Assembly: GCA_036874045.1 (NCBI GenBank)
Contig: CM072347.1
Span: 1,242,501-1,306,500 of the forward strand
Length of the DNA: 64,000 nt
Source of the DNA: Cymodocea nodosa
Lineage: Eukaryota; Streptophyta; Magnoliopsida; Alismatales; Cymodoceaceae
Reading direction: 5' to 3'
A model generated the notes under the pieces. The model did no database searches. It saw only the letters and a program-made list of their open reading frames with translations, and was not told where the DNA came from. This document shows, piece by piece, positions 11,736-64,000 of the stretch (positions are counted from its first letter, which is position 1; the number at the start of each line of letters is the position of its first letter). The position numbers and the translations under genes are program-made.

Positions 11736-12809
11736 GACGACTAACGTTAAACCACACTCACTATAAAAGCGTTAGATGTTCCTTAAGCTCCCACCACCAC
11801 CACTATCACAGCCATAATCCATTCAAGGTCTTTGAGGATACTTTCCAAATGTTGGATCAATTCCAATCAAAACATGGTGACTAACAACCATTATGAGAAG
11901 TGATCATGTTGCAAGAAGGGAATACATTTTTACCAAGCATTGAATCATCTCTCAAGAGATAGTAAAACTTCTAGCCTTGATTTTGAGTTGATGCCACTAT
12001 ACTGAAGAAGAGATCAACTTACAAAAGTTTAGGTTCGCAATCCAATAAGAAGAGAAGTGTTTGACAGTAAGTGCTTAAGTTTTTAATAATATAATCGCGT
12101 CGCATATAGTGATGAAAGTTTCTTACTTTTAATAGAGAATTTTACCTACCATGAATCATCCATCTTAAGGAATAGAACAAAAACAAAACAAAAATAAATC
12201 TATGTTTACATTTACATACTTCTATTTATCAAGTTTGTATTGTATCATTTGTGTTTGTATTGTCATTTAGTAAATGTTGAATGTTTTGTGTTTATCTTAT
12301 TTTAGTTGATAGGAAATTGCATGAATTTATGTTCAAACTAGACAGTTAAATCTCTAAAATTGTTCTTTGTCTTATTGCTATTTAAAGTAAATTTATTGGT
12401 TAATTCAATCGTGTTAAATATGTTAAGTAGCATTTAGAATCGCCCAATGGATGGCTACATTCATGTGCAACCAACAGGAAGGAGAGTACTTTGATGAACT
12501 ACTTGTTGAGTAATCTATAACTCAATGAGGGTAGTCCATTGAGTTAAATAACTCAATGAACTTTGTTTGTAGAGTTAAATAGTAACTCAACGGAGTGTGA
12601 GGTTTTGATATTTTAGCACTACACTTAAATTAAAACACTATAGAGTTTAAATTAAACCAATCCTTGTAGATCGAACTATTCTTGCACACTTTTTACAACT
12701 GCTACTACTGTGTACTTGTAGTTAATTAAATAAACGGATTATCTAAAAATTAAATCTTATTTGGAAATTACTTGTTTACTTAGAAAAATTCATTTAAGCA
12801 AACGAGACA
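11736..12809 (+). repeat. Repeat T, copy T3, 5'-truncated (unit 1)
   Basis: Starts within T near the CGTTAGATGTTCC block and runs to AAGCAAACGAGACA at 12809, directly followed by gypsy RNase H codons. Its end is the inverted partner of T1a at the other edge of the nested block. Confidence 0.72.
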
Positions 12810-14602
12810 AGTGTTGTTCTCATGCAAAACAACTGCCCAATGGCTTTCCTTAGCAAACCATTTAAAGGCAGGAAACAAAGCCTACCTATTTACGAGAAAG
12901 AAATGGAGGCTATTACCATCGCAATTCACAAATGGCGCAACTATTTATTAGGAGTCCCTTTCGTGATCCGAACTGATCACGAAAGCCTCAAACATCTCCT
13001 AGAGCAATAGCTACACACTGACGCCCAACAGCGGTGGTTGCTCAAGCTCATCGGAATTTAACTTCCGAGTTGAATACAAACAAGGACAATCCAATAAAGT
13101 TGTTGATGCCTTATCTGGTGTTGCACCTCTTCTGGAAATCCATGCTATCTCAAGACTGCAAGCCGACTGGAACGAAGATATTAAACATGCTTATGAAATT
13201 GATGATTTCTTGAAAGAACGATGGTAGGACTTGTGTGAGGGTCGGTTGGATCCACGTAAATACACTCTCAAGAATGGTGTCCTTTTCCGGAAAGGGTGTG
13301 TACTCCTCCACTACAACACCCCCCTCACTCAATGTATCATCAAGGAGTTACATGCTACACGTCTAGGGGGCCATCTTGGTTATAAAAGAACGTTGGCACT
13401 GGCGAGATGAAATTTCTATTAGAGGGGCATCGTCAAGGAAGTTCGAGAGTATGTTAAGCACTGAGACACCTACCAACAATGTAAAGCAGACCATCTCAAG
13501 CTCGGCGGTCTTCTTCAGCCACTTCATATGCCGACACTCCCTTGGCATGACATCTCCATGGATTTTATCACTAGCTTACCCTGTCCAAGGGTTACTCCAC
13601 TATCCTCGTCGTCGTTGATCGCTTAACTAAACATGCATAGTTCATGGCATTAAAACACCCTTACACAGCTCATACTGTCACTGACGTCTTCATCAACAAA
13701 ATCATCAAACTGCATGGGGTACCCACTTCCATTGTCAGTGACCGCGATGCCATTTTTACTAGCCACTTCTGGAAAGCAAATATTCATGCAAATGGGCACC
13801 ACTTTAAAAATGAGTTTTGCGTACCACCCTCAAACGGATGGTCAAACTGAAGCACTCAATCGTTGTTTGGAAACCTACCTGAGGTGTTTTGTCACACCTC
13901 TCCATCAGCATGGTTCGATTGGCTTCCATGGCTGAATTTTGCTACCTTAGATGCATTCAACCATTGGTCACTTTCCATTTAAGGCAGTTTACGACTTCCC
14001 AACCCCCACACTCCTTGCATATGTACCAGGCACTGTGAAGACAGAGGTCATAGCGCAACAATTACAAGACTGTGATGAAATGCTTCGATCTCTTAAAGAT
14101 AGCTTACATCGTGCAAAAAATTGTATGAAACAATTAGCCGATAGAAGATGATAGGAGAAGGTTCTTGAGTTGGGCAGTTGGGTCTATGTCAAATTGCAAC
14201 CTTACTGCCAATCTTCTGCAAAGGAGTGTCGCAACCACAAGCTCCAGCCATGGTTCTTTGGGCCATTTCAAGTCATTGAATGTATCAACGAAGTCGCCTA
14301 CCACTTGTGCCTTCCTCTCATAGCAAAAATCCACTCCACCTTTCACGTCTCCCAGCTCCGTCCTCAACATGGTGCAGTGCCAATGGATGCCTCCTCACTC
14401 TTACTGTCGCAATATCAAGAGACGTTGACCGAACCAGAGAGACTCCTACAGCGACATCTCATCAAGAAGAATGATCGGCAAGCAACCTAGTTCCTTGTTC
14501 AATGGAAGGGACAGACCATCAACGAGGCTACTTGGGAGGACTATATTGAGCTGCTCTCGTGGTTCACTACTCTATAGCTCGAGGACGAGCTGCATCTAAT
14601 GG
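12810..14602 (+). pseudogene. RNase H, integrase and chromodomain remnant of a Ty3/gypsy element (unit 1)
   Basis: Broken frames in pol order. RNase H at 12822-13010 (PMAFLSKPFKGRKQSLPIYE and VIRTDHESLKHLLEQ) is followed by stops. Next come the integrase zinc-binding region (about 13340-13490, His pair and Cys pair partly kept) and the integrase core with [29 protein letters not shown] and [14 protein letters not shown], that is the D, D and E sites, in shifted frames. After these come GSWVYVKLQPY and the chromodomain (FLVQWKG and EATWED, about 14490-14560). The left edge starts abruptly after repeat T at 12809. The reverse transcriptase is absent. In gene A this belongs to an element whose 5' half lies left of the window. 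Confidence 0.9.
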
Positions 14603-14612
14603 TGGGGGAAGT

Positions 14613-15013
14613 TGTTACTGAAGATCATGGCATTACCAAAGATCGTGGAGACACCTATGGAGACACTGGAGATCATGGAAACTTGGAACAGAAGAATGAT
14701 ACTAGAAATGCTATATTTGATGTTAATGCCTAATATGCATATTAGGCAAGTTATCCTTGATTGCCGGATCTGTCGGCAATTGGATTGAAGTGTAATAAGG
14801 CAATCTTGCCACTATTTAATAAAGGCCTCAACCCATGAAGAGGCATCAGAATAGTAGATTACCCCCTTCTTTGGGAGCATCTACCATATCGAATTACATC
14901 CCACCCCCTCTTCTTGTCATCTTCTTCCTTAACTTCATTCACAACGGTGCCAACAACTCATCAACAGGCTGCCGACGGAAGCACGTCATCAGGAAGACCA
15001 AGTATTGGTGACA
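14613..15013 (+). repeat. 3' LTR of the chromovirus-type element (unit 1, intron 3 of gene A)
   Basis: 401 bp, begins TGTTACTGAAG right after the purine tract GGTGGGGGAAG (14601-14611) and ends TTGGTGACA. The next five bases GATTC (15014-15018) match the target duplication before the 5' LTR. Confidence 0.9.
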
Positions 15014-15740
15014 GATTCTCTAGCATAGAATAGTCTTAAAGCCAATCAAAGATAGATCCTCCATCATTTCAGAGAGCAATTGGTGAACTCTTGACTGTAA
15101 TGGCAAATGGACTTGCTTGGAATCCTTAATCTTAGGCGATGCTAGTTCTACTTCCATTATCTATAGATCTCTTCCTCTTTGAAAGTAACTTTCCTCCTTA
15201 GGCACCTACCCCATAAATAGACAACAAAAGGAGGTAGACACCAACCCTATGTCAAGGAGTTCTTACCATTTACAATAATCTAGGCATACTTGCACAACCA
15301 CGTAAGCCCACTCCAGATGAGCTTCAACATCTAAAACTTCTAAACAATCTGTATGTTCTACTTTTCGTGCATTTCAACCATTAATTGTAGGACATAACAC
15401 TAATTGAAGCAGAGGGAGTTTCATTGAATGCCTGTCACATGCACTTTTGTGTTAATACATATTCTTGTTTGTACCATATATAAAGTAAATTCTATCTCTA
15501 TTTCTCTATTCATTTGTTTTTCAACTCAATGTTCTTTACTTTACTAAAGTTCTAGGAAAAATTTTGGAAATTTGAGCTTTTTGATTAAAAAAATTCATAA
15601 ATTTCTGTTATTTTTGGCAGAAAATTAACCAAGTGTAAAGAAAAAAAAAACTGTGGATTAGGTTGTTCTTATTTGAGAATAAATGAAATGTTTGTTGGAA
15701 GATCTAGTTCTGATCTCATCATGATTCTTCTCTATTGCAG
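15014..15740 (+). other. End of the split LINE and rest of intron 3 before exon 4 (gene A)
   Basis: Starts with target duplication GATTC and the DSLA codons that continue the LINE RNase H frame. The following 700 bases hold no recognisable gene; an A-rich run at about 15640-15650 could be an old LINE tail but this is not certain. Ends at the acceptor TATTGCAG before exon 4. Confidence 0.5.
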
Positions 15741-25846
<10,106 letters not shown>

Positions 25847-27007
25847 TCGACGTTGTCAAAGAAGGAGGGAGATGAGAATGACTAGCTTTCTTTACCCATT
25901 CTTGCATGGTGTGCTCTCTTCCTTTCTAATCTATGAATTCTGGATACTAATCGATCTCTTATGAAAGTTTTTGCAAGTGTGTTGTGATGTTTTGTCTTTT
26001 ATCTCATTTTGTATTTTGCCCTTGTGTTTCGTTTTTGTTTTATTAATTTCCATTTCTTGGGGAACTACTATAATAAGTTTGCCCCCTATTGAAAGTTTCC
26101 TCCGTCTGCACGTCATAGTCCATCGCCTGTCGCATTTAATAAAAGTCAATGTTAGTAGGATTTTTTTGACCTACCTATTGCGGGTGGTTAATCAATTTTT
26201 TATCCAAAGGTAAAATAAATTTTCAAGCAATTGCAAAACCAAAAACCAATGGTTGATCATTCTTTTGTCATATAAAATTTACGAGAAAGAAAATCTTGTT
26301 AGTACCAATACTAGTTCAATATGACCTATCGTGCGTGATTACATGGAATGTGACAATAGAAGTGAAATAAAACAAAGAAAATCTTCAGACTTCTTTATCC
26401 GTGGTCGAAGAAACCGTAATCTGTGATGTATGTGTGGTAGGGCTGACTTTTGAGTTGGATAACGAGAAGAGTTGTTCATTTATGACAAAGAAATTAAATA
26501 ACAGATTGTATTAGAATCGTTTTTTTTTTTATGCCTCAAAATCTACAAGAAGGAGACATATTCATCTTACAGAAAAGAAATCAATTATTAATATTAGTAC
26601 AGGTTGGATTTTGTGAGTTTATTGCAGGTGATTTCATGGAACAAAAACAAAACAGGTCTGTGTTTCAGGTGATTTAATAAACTTCTTTTCATATATGTTT
26701 GCCTACGTAGTGATAGAAGCATTAAATAAAAGAATGTAATATTGTACTTTCAACTTTGGCTAAGTCGCATGGCATATACATATGAAAATAGATGTTTGCC
26801 TACGTAGTGATAGAAGCGTTAAAATATAAAAAATGTAATATTTTACTTTCAACTTTGGCTAACTCGTATTGACTTCCTTATTTTACGGATACAACGTTTT
26901 ATTTTTATGTTTGTTTTCGTTGAAGATAAAAGAGTTGTTCATTACTTACGGTACCAGCTCCTTGTTCCTTAGCCTTGTCCTTTCTTGCTTCTTGTACATC
27001 TCCAGAG
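25847..27007 (+). promoter_or_regulatory. Spacer between gene A and gene B (3' flank and presumed promoter)
   Basis: About 1.16 kb without a convincing coding region. The first few hundred bases are the likely 3' UTR and polyadenylation zone of gene A (AATAAA-type words near 26137 and 26213). The last few hundred bases should contain the gene B promoter: a 97-bp tandem duplication at 26695, a TATA-like TATAAAAAA at about 26825 and W-box-like TTGAC words at about 26167 and 26869. No transcription start can be fixed from sequence alone. Confidence 0.5.
26695..26870 (+). repeat. 97-bp tandem duplication in presumed promoter of gene B
   Basis: The block starting ATGTTTGCCTACGTAGTGAT at 26695 recurs at 26792. 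The second copy is slightly diverged and about 79 bases long. Each copy carries TACGTA (an ACGT core of the type bound by plant bZIP factors) and the stretch ACTTTCAACTTTGGCTAA. The second copy ends about 140 bases upstream of the gene B ATG. Confidence 0.85.
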
Positions 27008-58846
<31,839 letters not shown>

Positions 58847-60007
58847 TCGACGTTGTCAAAGAAGGAGGGAGATGAGAATGACTAGCTTTCTTTACCCATT
58901 CTTGCATGGTGTGCTCTCTTCCTTTCTAATCTATGAATTCTGGATACTAATCGATCTCTTATGAAAGTTTTTGCAAGTGTGTTGTGATGTTTTGTCTTTT
59001 ATCTCATTTTGTATTTTGCCCTTGTGTTTCGTTTTTGTTTTATTAATTTCCATTTCTTGGGGAACTACTATAATAAGTTTGCCCCCTATTGAAAGTTTCC
59101 TCCGTCTGCACGTCATAGTCCATCGCCTGTCGCATTTAATAAAAGTCAATGTTAGTAGGATTTTTTTGACCTACCTATTGCGGGTGGTTAATCAATTTTT
59201 TATCCAAAGGTAAAATAAATTTTCAAGCAATTGCAAAACCAAAAACCAATGGTTGATCATTCTTTTGTCATATAAAATTTACGAGAAAGAAAATCTTGTT
59301 AGTACCAATACTAGTTCAATATGACCTATCGTGCGTGATTACATGGAATGTGACAATAGAAGTGAAATAAAACAAAGAAAATCTTGAGACTTCTTTATCC
59401 GTGGTCCAAGAAACCGTAATCTGTGATGTATGTGTGGTAGGGCTGACTTTTGAGTTGGATAACGAGAAGAGTTGTTCATTTATGACAAAGAAATTAAATA
59501 ACAGATTGTATTAGAATCGTTTTTTTTTTTATGCCTCAAAATCTACAAGAAGGAGACATATTCATCTTACAGAAAAGAAATCAATTATTAATATTAGTAC
59601 AGGTTGGATTTTGTGAGTTTATTGCAGGTGATTTCATGGAACAAAAACAAAACAGGTCTGTGTTTCAGGTGATTTAATAAACTTCTTTTCATATATGTTT
59701 GCCTACGTAGTGATAGAAGCATTAAATAAAAGAATGTAATATTGTACTTTCAACTTTGGCTAAGTCGCATGGCATATACATATGAAAATAGATGTTTGCC
59801 TACGTAGTGATAGAAGCGTTAAAATATAAAAAATGTAATATTTTACTTTCAACTTTGGCTAACTCGTATTGACTTCCTTATTTTACGGATACAACGTTTT
59901 ATTTTTATGTTTGTTTTCGTTGAAGATAAAAGAGTTGTTCGTTACTTACGGTACCAGCTCCTTGTTCCTTAGCCTTGTCCCTTCTTGCTTCTTGTACATC
60001 TCCAGAG
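58847..60007 (+). promoter_or_regulatory. Spacer between gene B and gene C
   Basis: Counterpart of 25847-27007. The first 500 bases match unit 1 without differences, but from about 59386 onward substitutions appear (59386, 59407, 59941, 59982, 60008). The 97-bp duplication (59695) and the TATA-like word (about 59825) are kept. No coding region recognised. Confidence 0.5.
59695..59870 (+). repeat. 97-bp tandem duplication in presumed promoter of gene C
   Basis: Same arrangement as at 26695 with no difference seen, so the duplication came before the segmental duplication. The neighbouring sequence up to the start codon has several substitutions. Confidence 0.85.
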
Positions 60008-60890
60008 TTGACGAGGAAGAAGAGTATTGCAGGAAAAACAGCAACTCCACCACGCATGTGTTCCTTAGCCTTAATAATCTTCAATATTGCTGCCACTCTC
60101 TTCCTCCACCACCACCATGCAATTGCCCATAGCAGTCCACCGTCTTCTCCCAGAAGAACTGACCCAACTGAAGGTATGAATATTCATTCATTCACTCACT
60201 GCTTCTTCTTCCGCCAAATCTTCTCAGATCAGCCAATCATATATGTACCATATATATGTGTGTTTGTGTACAAACACATATGTATATATATATATATATA
60301 TATATGCTGGTTTAATTTACAAGAGTTATGGGGAATAATAGCTAACAAGCTCCGATCCTCTTATATATTGTGCAGTTGAGGCGTTGAACTCCATATTCAG
60401 GAAGTGGAACATCTCATCCACCATGTCCAAGCTACCTTGGAATCACACTGGCAATGGTGATCCTTGCACTGGGTACGCGAGAACGGCAGATGACAAAATT
60501 AGGGATAACTATGATTTATTCAATCCATCCATCTTGTGTGACTGTAGCAGCAACAATGGCTCTACTTGTCATATCATCAGACTGTGAGTCACCACCCATC
60601 TTTTCCCTATCATAATAACGATTTAATATGCTAATTAATTATCCATTGTAAAGGTTTTTAATTTTTTGCAAGTCAATTTTATTTTGTAAATAAACATGTA
60701 TAAGTATATAAGAAGAAGAATTTCCATTTGCAATAAATAATTAATTTTGTGAAGATGTGCAGCTCTCTTTCGTGTCATATATCTTGTCTTGATCCTCACA
60801 GATCTTATTGTTTCTAATTAGGACTGCATTTAAATTAATCACGGGGACAATTCCAGATGAGCTCAAGACCTTTTCAAAGCTAGATAACCT
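60008..60890 (+). CDS. Gene C: 5' exons 1-3 of a third LRR-malectin receptor kinase, start codon changed (continues past window)
   Basis: Counterpart of gene B exons 1-3: 60008-60173, 60376-60583, 60822-60890, with splice sites intact. Three coding differences stand out. The codon aligned with gene B's ATG is TTG (60008-60010). The next in-frame ATG is at 60056, 16 codons later, and would still keep the hydrophobic signal core. Exon 3 is 69 nt rather than 72, losing one residue in the first LRR without shifting frame. There are also substitutions, including Asn to Lys in exon 2 and Gln to His near the end of exon 1. No ATG lies upstream in frame before a stop. The rest of the gene lies about 15 kb or more to the right of the window if the structure follows gene B. 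It may be functional with the downstream start, or it may be a decaying copy. Confidence 0.8.
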
Positions 60891-61470
60891 GTAAGTCTTA
60901 CTGATTATGCCCCTTTAGATTAAAAGTATTGCAAGCCCACAAAAATGTCATGCGTTGCATTCAACAGTCATGCATGTAGATAATTTTAAGAGTAAATTCA
61001 TTCTAGTCCTCTTCAATGATTTAGTGTGGTGATCCAATTCCGTTTCTAATCAGTTATTTGGATCTTGATTTGTTAACTATCTTTTTGAATGATCAAATTT
61101 CAAACTCTTATATATGATGCAAATGATCCACTAATAATAATATTCATCACAAAAATTTTAGAAAATTAGACACCTACCTGATTGGCAGTTTTGCATCCTG
61201 AAATCGATCAATTGAATGATACTGAAGGGGAGGGTCAATGGGTGATTTGACCGGATAGATTACCCAATTCAAGATATACAAACAATCTGACAACCATCAT
61301 ATCAAGAGTTTGACTTCAATTGTTAAGTAGATGACCAACTATTGAACTATAGTTCATGCATTACATGTTCATTATTTGACATGCCAACCTATTTGTCCTA
61401 TCATTGTAAGACCCGTGAATCATTGTTAAGCTCCCCTTTGGAATTATTGTAGATGTTACACCTCTGACTA

Positions 61471-62412
61471 TTGGATACAAGCAAATTACCGTCGTCAAGG
61501 GATAGAATAGATGAAACAAAGGAATCTGAAGTAAGTTCCTCCCTACAAGGATTTCCTTCTTTCTCTGGTAGCTATTCCAGTCCATCCTACCTACTAAAAC
61601 CAATGCTCAAAAGAAAGGCTTTCACCAAGCATCAAGATGCAAATGTTGTACCTTTTTTAACCAAAAAGACTTTGGATATCACTTATGTTTTGAAGGCGAT
61701 TGGGCTATCCTGTTTAGGTTTTGGATCAACCAGAATTTAGGCTGCGATCTTTCCAACCAATCAGACTAGAAAAATTCCACACAAAAGATACCATTTTATC
61801 AAAACAAATCCTTCTTAAGCAATGCCCATAAATTCCTTGTGGCCAACACCCGATGGGAATGCTAGAAAGAAAGGTGCTATGTAATTTATGAAAGGAAGAA
61901 GGGCTCATTTAAGGACGTTATTGCAATAGTGGAAACTACAGTAGCGGATTTTGCTAGATCCTTCTTTAATGCTAAATACAAACTGGAGGAGCTTCAAGCT
62001 CTATATTGGGTGGGATTTAATCAGTTGACCCCAATCAAACCTTGGAGTAGATGGATTGTTTGGGAAAAGCGTACTCAACCTATATTAAAGCTAAATATAA
62101 ATGGTGCAGTCACTATGGAGGGCATCACTATAGGTGGTGGAATCCTTCAAAACGTTCAATGAGAGGTTTTAGTTACCTTTTTTGAACCTTATGGATAAAC
62201 CAATGTCATCATGGCTAAGTTCCAAGCTTTGCAAAGCGGCCTAACAATCTACCTTGACGTGGGGCTACAACCTAAATTTGCTCGAGATTGAAATAGATTC
62301 CATTCAACTCTATAACCTCCTTCAGCAATCCCAAGAAAACTCCAATATTACTCATCTCACTAGCCAAGCTCACTCTTTGCACTATACCCAGCGAGAAGCA
62401 AATTGACTAATT
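61471..62412 (+). pseudogene. LINE 3' remnant (intron 3 of gene C)
   Basis: Copy of 28476-29417 with only one substitution noted (29258 T versus G at 62253). It has the same stops, so the element was dead before the duplication. Confidence 0.75.
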
Positions 62413-62417
62413 GATTC

Positions 62418-62810
62418 TGTTACCGGAGATCATGGCGCTATCGAAGATCGTGGAGACACTGGAGATCGTGGAAACTCGGAACAGAAGAATAATGTTACTA
62501 GAAATGCTATATTTGATGTTAATGCCTAATATGCATATTAGGCAAGTTTATCCTTGATTGCCGGATCTGTCGGCAATTGGATTGAAGTGTAATAAGGCAA
62601 TCTTGCCACTATTTAATAAAGGCCACAACCCATGAAGAGGCATCGGAATAGTAGATTACCCCCTTCTTTGGGAGCATCTACTATATCGAATTACATCCCA
62701 CCCCCTCTTCTCGTCATCTTCTTCCTCAACTTCATTCACAACGGTGCCAACAACTCGTCGACAGGCTGCTGGTAGAAGCACGTCACCAGGAAGACCAAGT
62801 ACTAGTGACA
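62418..62810 (+). repeat. 5' LTR of the chromovirus-type element (unit 2, intron 3 of gene C)
   Basis: Counterpart of 29423-29815, preceded by GATTC at 62413-62417. Its 3' partner should lie right of the window. Confidence 0.9.
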
Positions 62811-63596
62811 TACTGGTACCAGAGCAGCCTGACTCGAAGTGTATGATGAGACCAGATGAGATGGATGCATTCAAGAAACTATTGGAGGACAAACTAGCGA
62901 TACTACGTGTAGAAATAGACACAAACAGACGGGATCTTCAACAAGAATTGATAGGCATGACACAATGTTTGGGAGGTGAGATCTCGAAGCTTAATCAACA
63001 ATTGCAAGTTTCCAAGGTATCGACTCATCCCAAGGATCACCAAAATCGTGAAGGTACACCCTCAAGATCTAGAGGAGGTGAGACTACTTTTCCAAAGTTC
63101 TTTGTAGTTAAACTTCCAATTTTCGATGGAGCCCAAGACCTAACAACATGGGTGTATAAGGCGGAATAGTACTTTCGCTTCCATGATATAGCCACCAGAA
63201 CAAAAAGTGACAGTGGCGGCATACCATCTCGATGGTGCCGCTCTAGAATGGTTCTGGTTCACGTCTGGTCATGAAGACTTGTCCTGGTCACTGCTAACGG
63301 AGGCGATCGTTGCACGTTTTGGCTTTAGGGGAGAAGATGCCATGGTAGCTCTAGCCAAACTAAAGCAAGATGGTGACCTCAATGAATATCACCGAGCCTT
63401 TGAGAGGCTTAACAACCAGGTGCACAACTTGGAAGAGAAAAAATAGCTCAGCCTCTACTTTAGTGGACTACGTGGTACACTGCAATATGATGCTCGTTCA
63501 TTCCGTCCATAATCATTGAGGGAAGCCATGGAGCTCGCTATACTTCAAGACCTTAGGATGAAGGAACAACATTGTATTGGCCACACGACAAATGAG
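62744..63596 (+). pseudogene. gag of the chromovirus-type element (unit 2)
   Basis: Same as 29749-30600, but the first frame stays open to 63169 because a base lost in unit 1 (near 30097) is present, which adds KFFVVKLPIFDGAQDLTTW. The capsid core is still in another frame (63207-63446), so this copy is also dead. One substitution changes Met to Lys at 63016. Confidence 0.85.
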
Positions 63597-63599
63597 AGG

Positions 63600-63877
63600 T
63601 GTCTCATTTGCTTAAATGAATTTTTCTAAGTAAATAAGCAATTTCTAAACAAGATTTAATTTTAAGATAATTCATTTGTTTAATTAACTGTAGTGTACAA
63701 TATCAATTGTAAAAAGTGTACAAGAACAAGTCGATCCTCAGGAATTGGTTTAATTCAAACTCTAGAGTGTTTTAATTTAAGTACAATGCTTAAATAATGA
63801 AATCTCACACTCTACCGAGTTATTATTTAACTTCACGGACAAAGTTCATTGAGTTAGCAAATAACTCAATGGACTAC
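63600..63877 (-). repeat. Repeat T, end part T1a, minus orientation (unit 2)
   Basis: Counterpart of 30604-30881 with several substitutions (for example at 63638, 63691, 63794, 63817), clearly more than in most of the unit. Confidence 0.75.
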
Positions 63878-64000
63878 TATAGACACCCAAATCTCGACCC
63901 GCTTGTAGTAACTACCTTTTTCATTGTTGCAACCCTTGAGGTGTACACTATCATTGTGCTTATGCAATTGTGCACCTCTGTCATCTAGAGTAATGTTAGA
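63878..64000 (+). repeat. LTR-like repeat R, left end (unit 2, cut by window)
   Basis: Begins TATAGACACCCAAATCTCGA. It is visibly more diverged from 30882-31004 than the rest of the unit (about six differences in 123 bases). Confidence 0.6.

Noticed and set aside
14601-15013. A solo LTR in gene A
   Set aside because: It directly follows RNase H, integrase and chromodomain sequence and a purine tract, so it is the 3' LTR of a longer element.
26975-27007. Upstream extension of exon 1 from TTG at 26975
   Set aside because: A TTG start is unlikely in a plant nuclear gene; ATG 27008 is in frame and leaves a good signal peptide.

Overview
This is nuclear DNA from a flowering plant. The host gene is a multi-exon LRR-malectin receptor-like kinase of the plant-specific LRR-RLK VIII-2 type (Arabidopsis At1g56140/At1g53430-like), and it is surrounded by Ty3/gypsy and LINE remnants. 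Introns are AT-rich and the distal kinase exons are GC-rich. That would fit a monocot, but the species cannot be fixed from the sequence alone.

Layout: the whole window is one unit of about 33.0 kb repeated head to tail. Position 1 aligns with 32997, and the shift stays between 32995 and 33000 up to base 64000, so 1.94 units are seen and neither outer edge is visible. The kinase gene straddles the unit boundary. Three gene copies are therefore present: gene A (exons 4-24 only, 15741-25846; its exons 1-3 should lie about 5-6 kb left of the window), gene B (complete, 24 exons, 27008-58846, 1028 predicted residues) and gene C (exons 1-3, 60008-60890; the rest is right of the window). Genes A and B differ by one silent base in the exons they share. 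Gene C has lost the initiator ATG and one LRR residue.

Intron 3 is about 20.8 kb and is a stack of nested transposable elements. A LINE remnant was split by a chromodomain Ty3/gypsy element (29423-48011 in gene B, 5-bp target duplication GATTC on both sides). That element was in turn invaded by about 15 kb of further repeats. These are four copies of a 0.8-1.6 kb TG...CA repeat (called T here), two copies of another LTR-like repeat (R), a minus-strand retroelement with an upstream ORF and gag but no recognisable pol, and a degenerate F-box gene lying inside it. All of this is in both units at matching positions, so the insertions came before the duplication.

The predicted product is a plasma-membrane receptor: signal peptide, cysteine-containing N-cap, about 12 LRRs encoded by phase-2 exons of about 72 nt, malectin-like domain, one transmembrane helix and an RD-type Ser/Thr kinase with all the key catalytic residues. 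Intron 23 (2.9 kb) holds three unusual low-complexity or palindromic arrays. The intergenic regions (25847-27007 and 58847-60007) contain a 97-bp tandem duplication in the presumed promoter.
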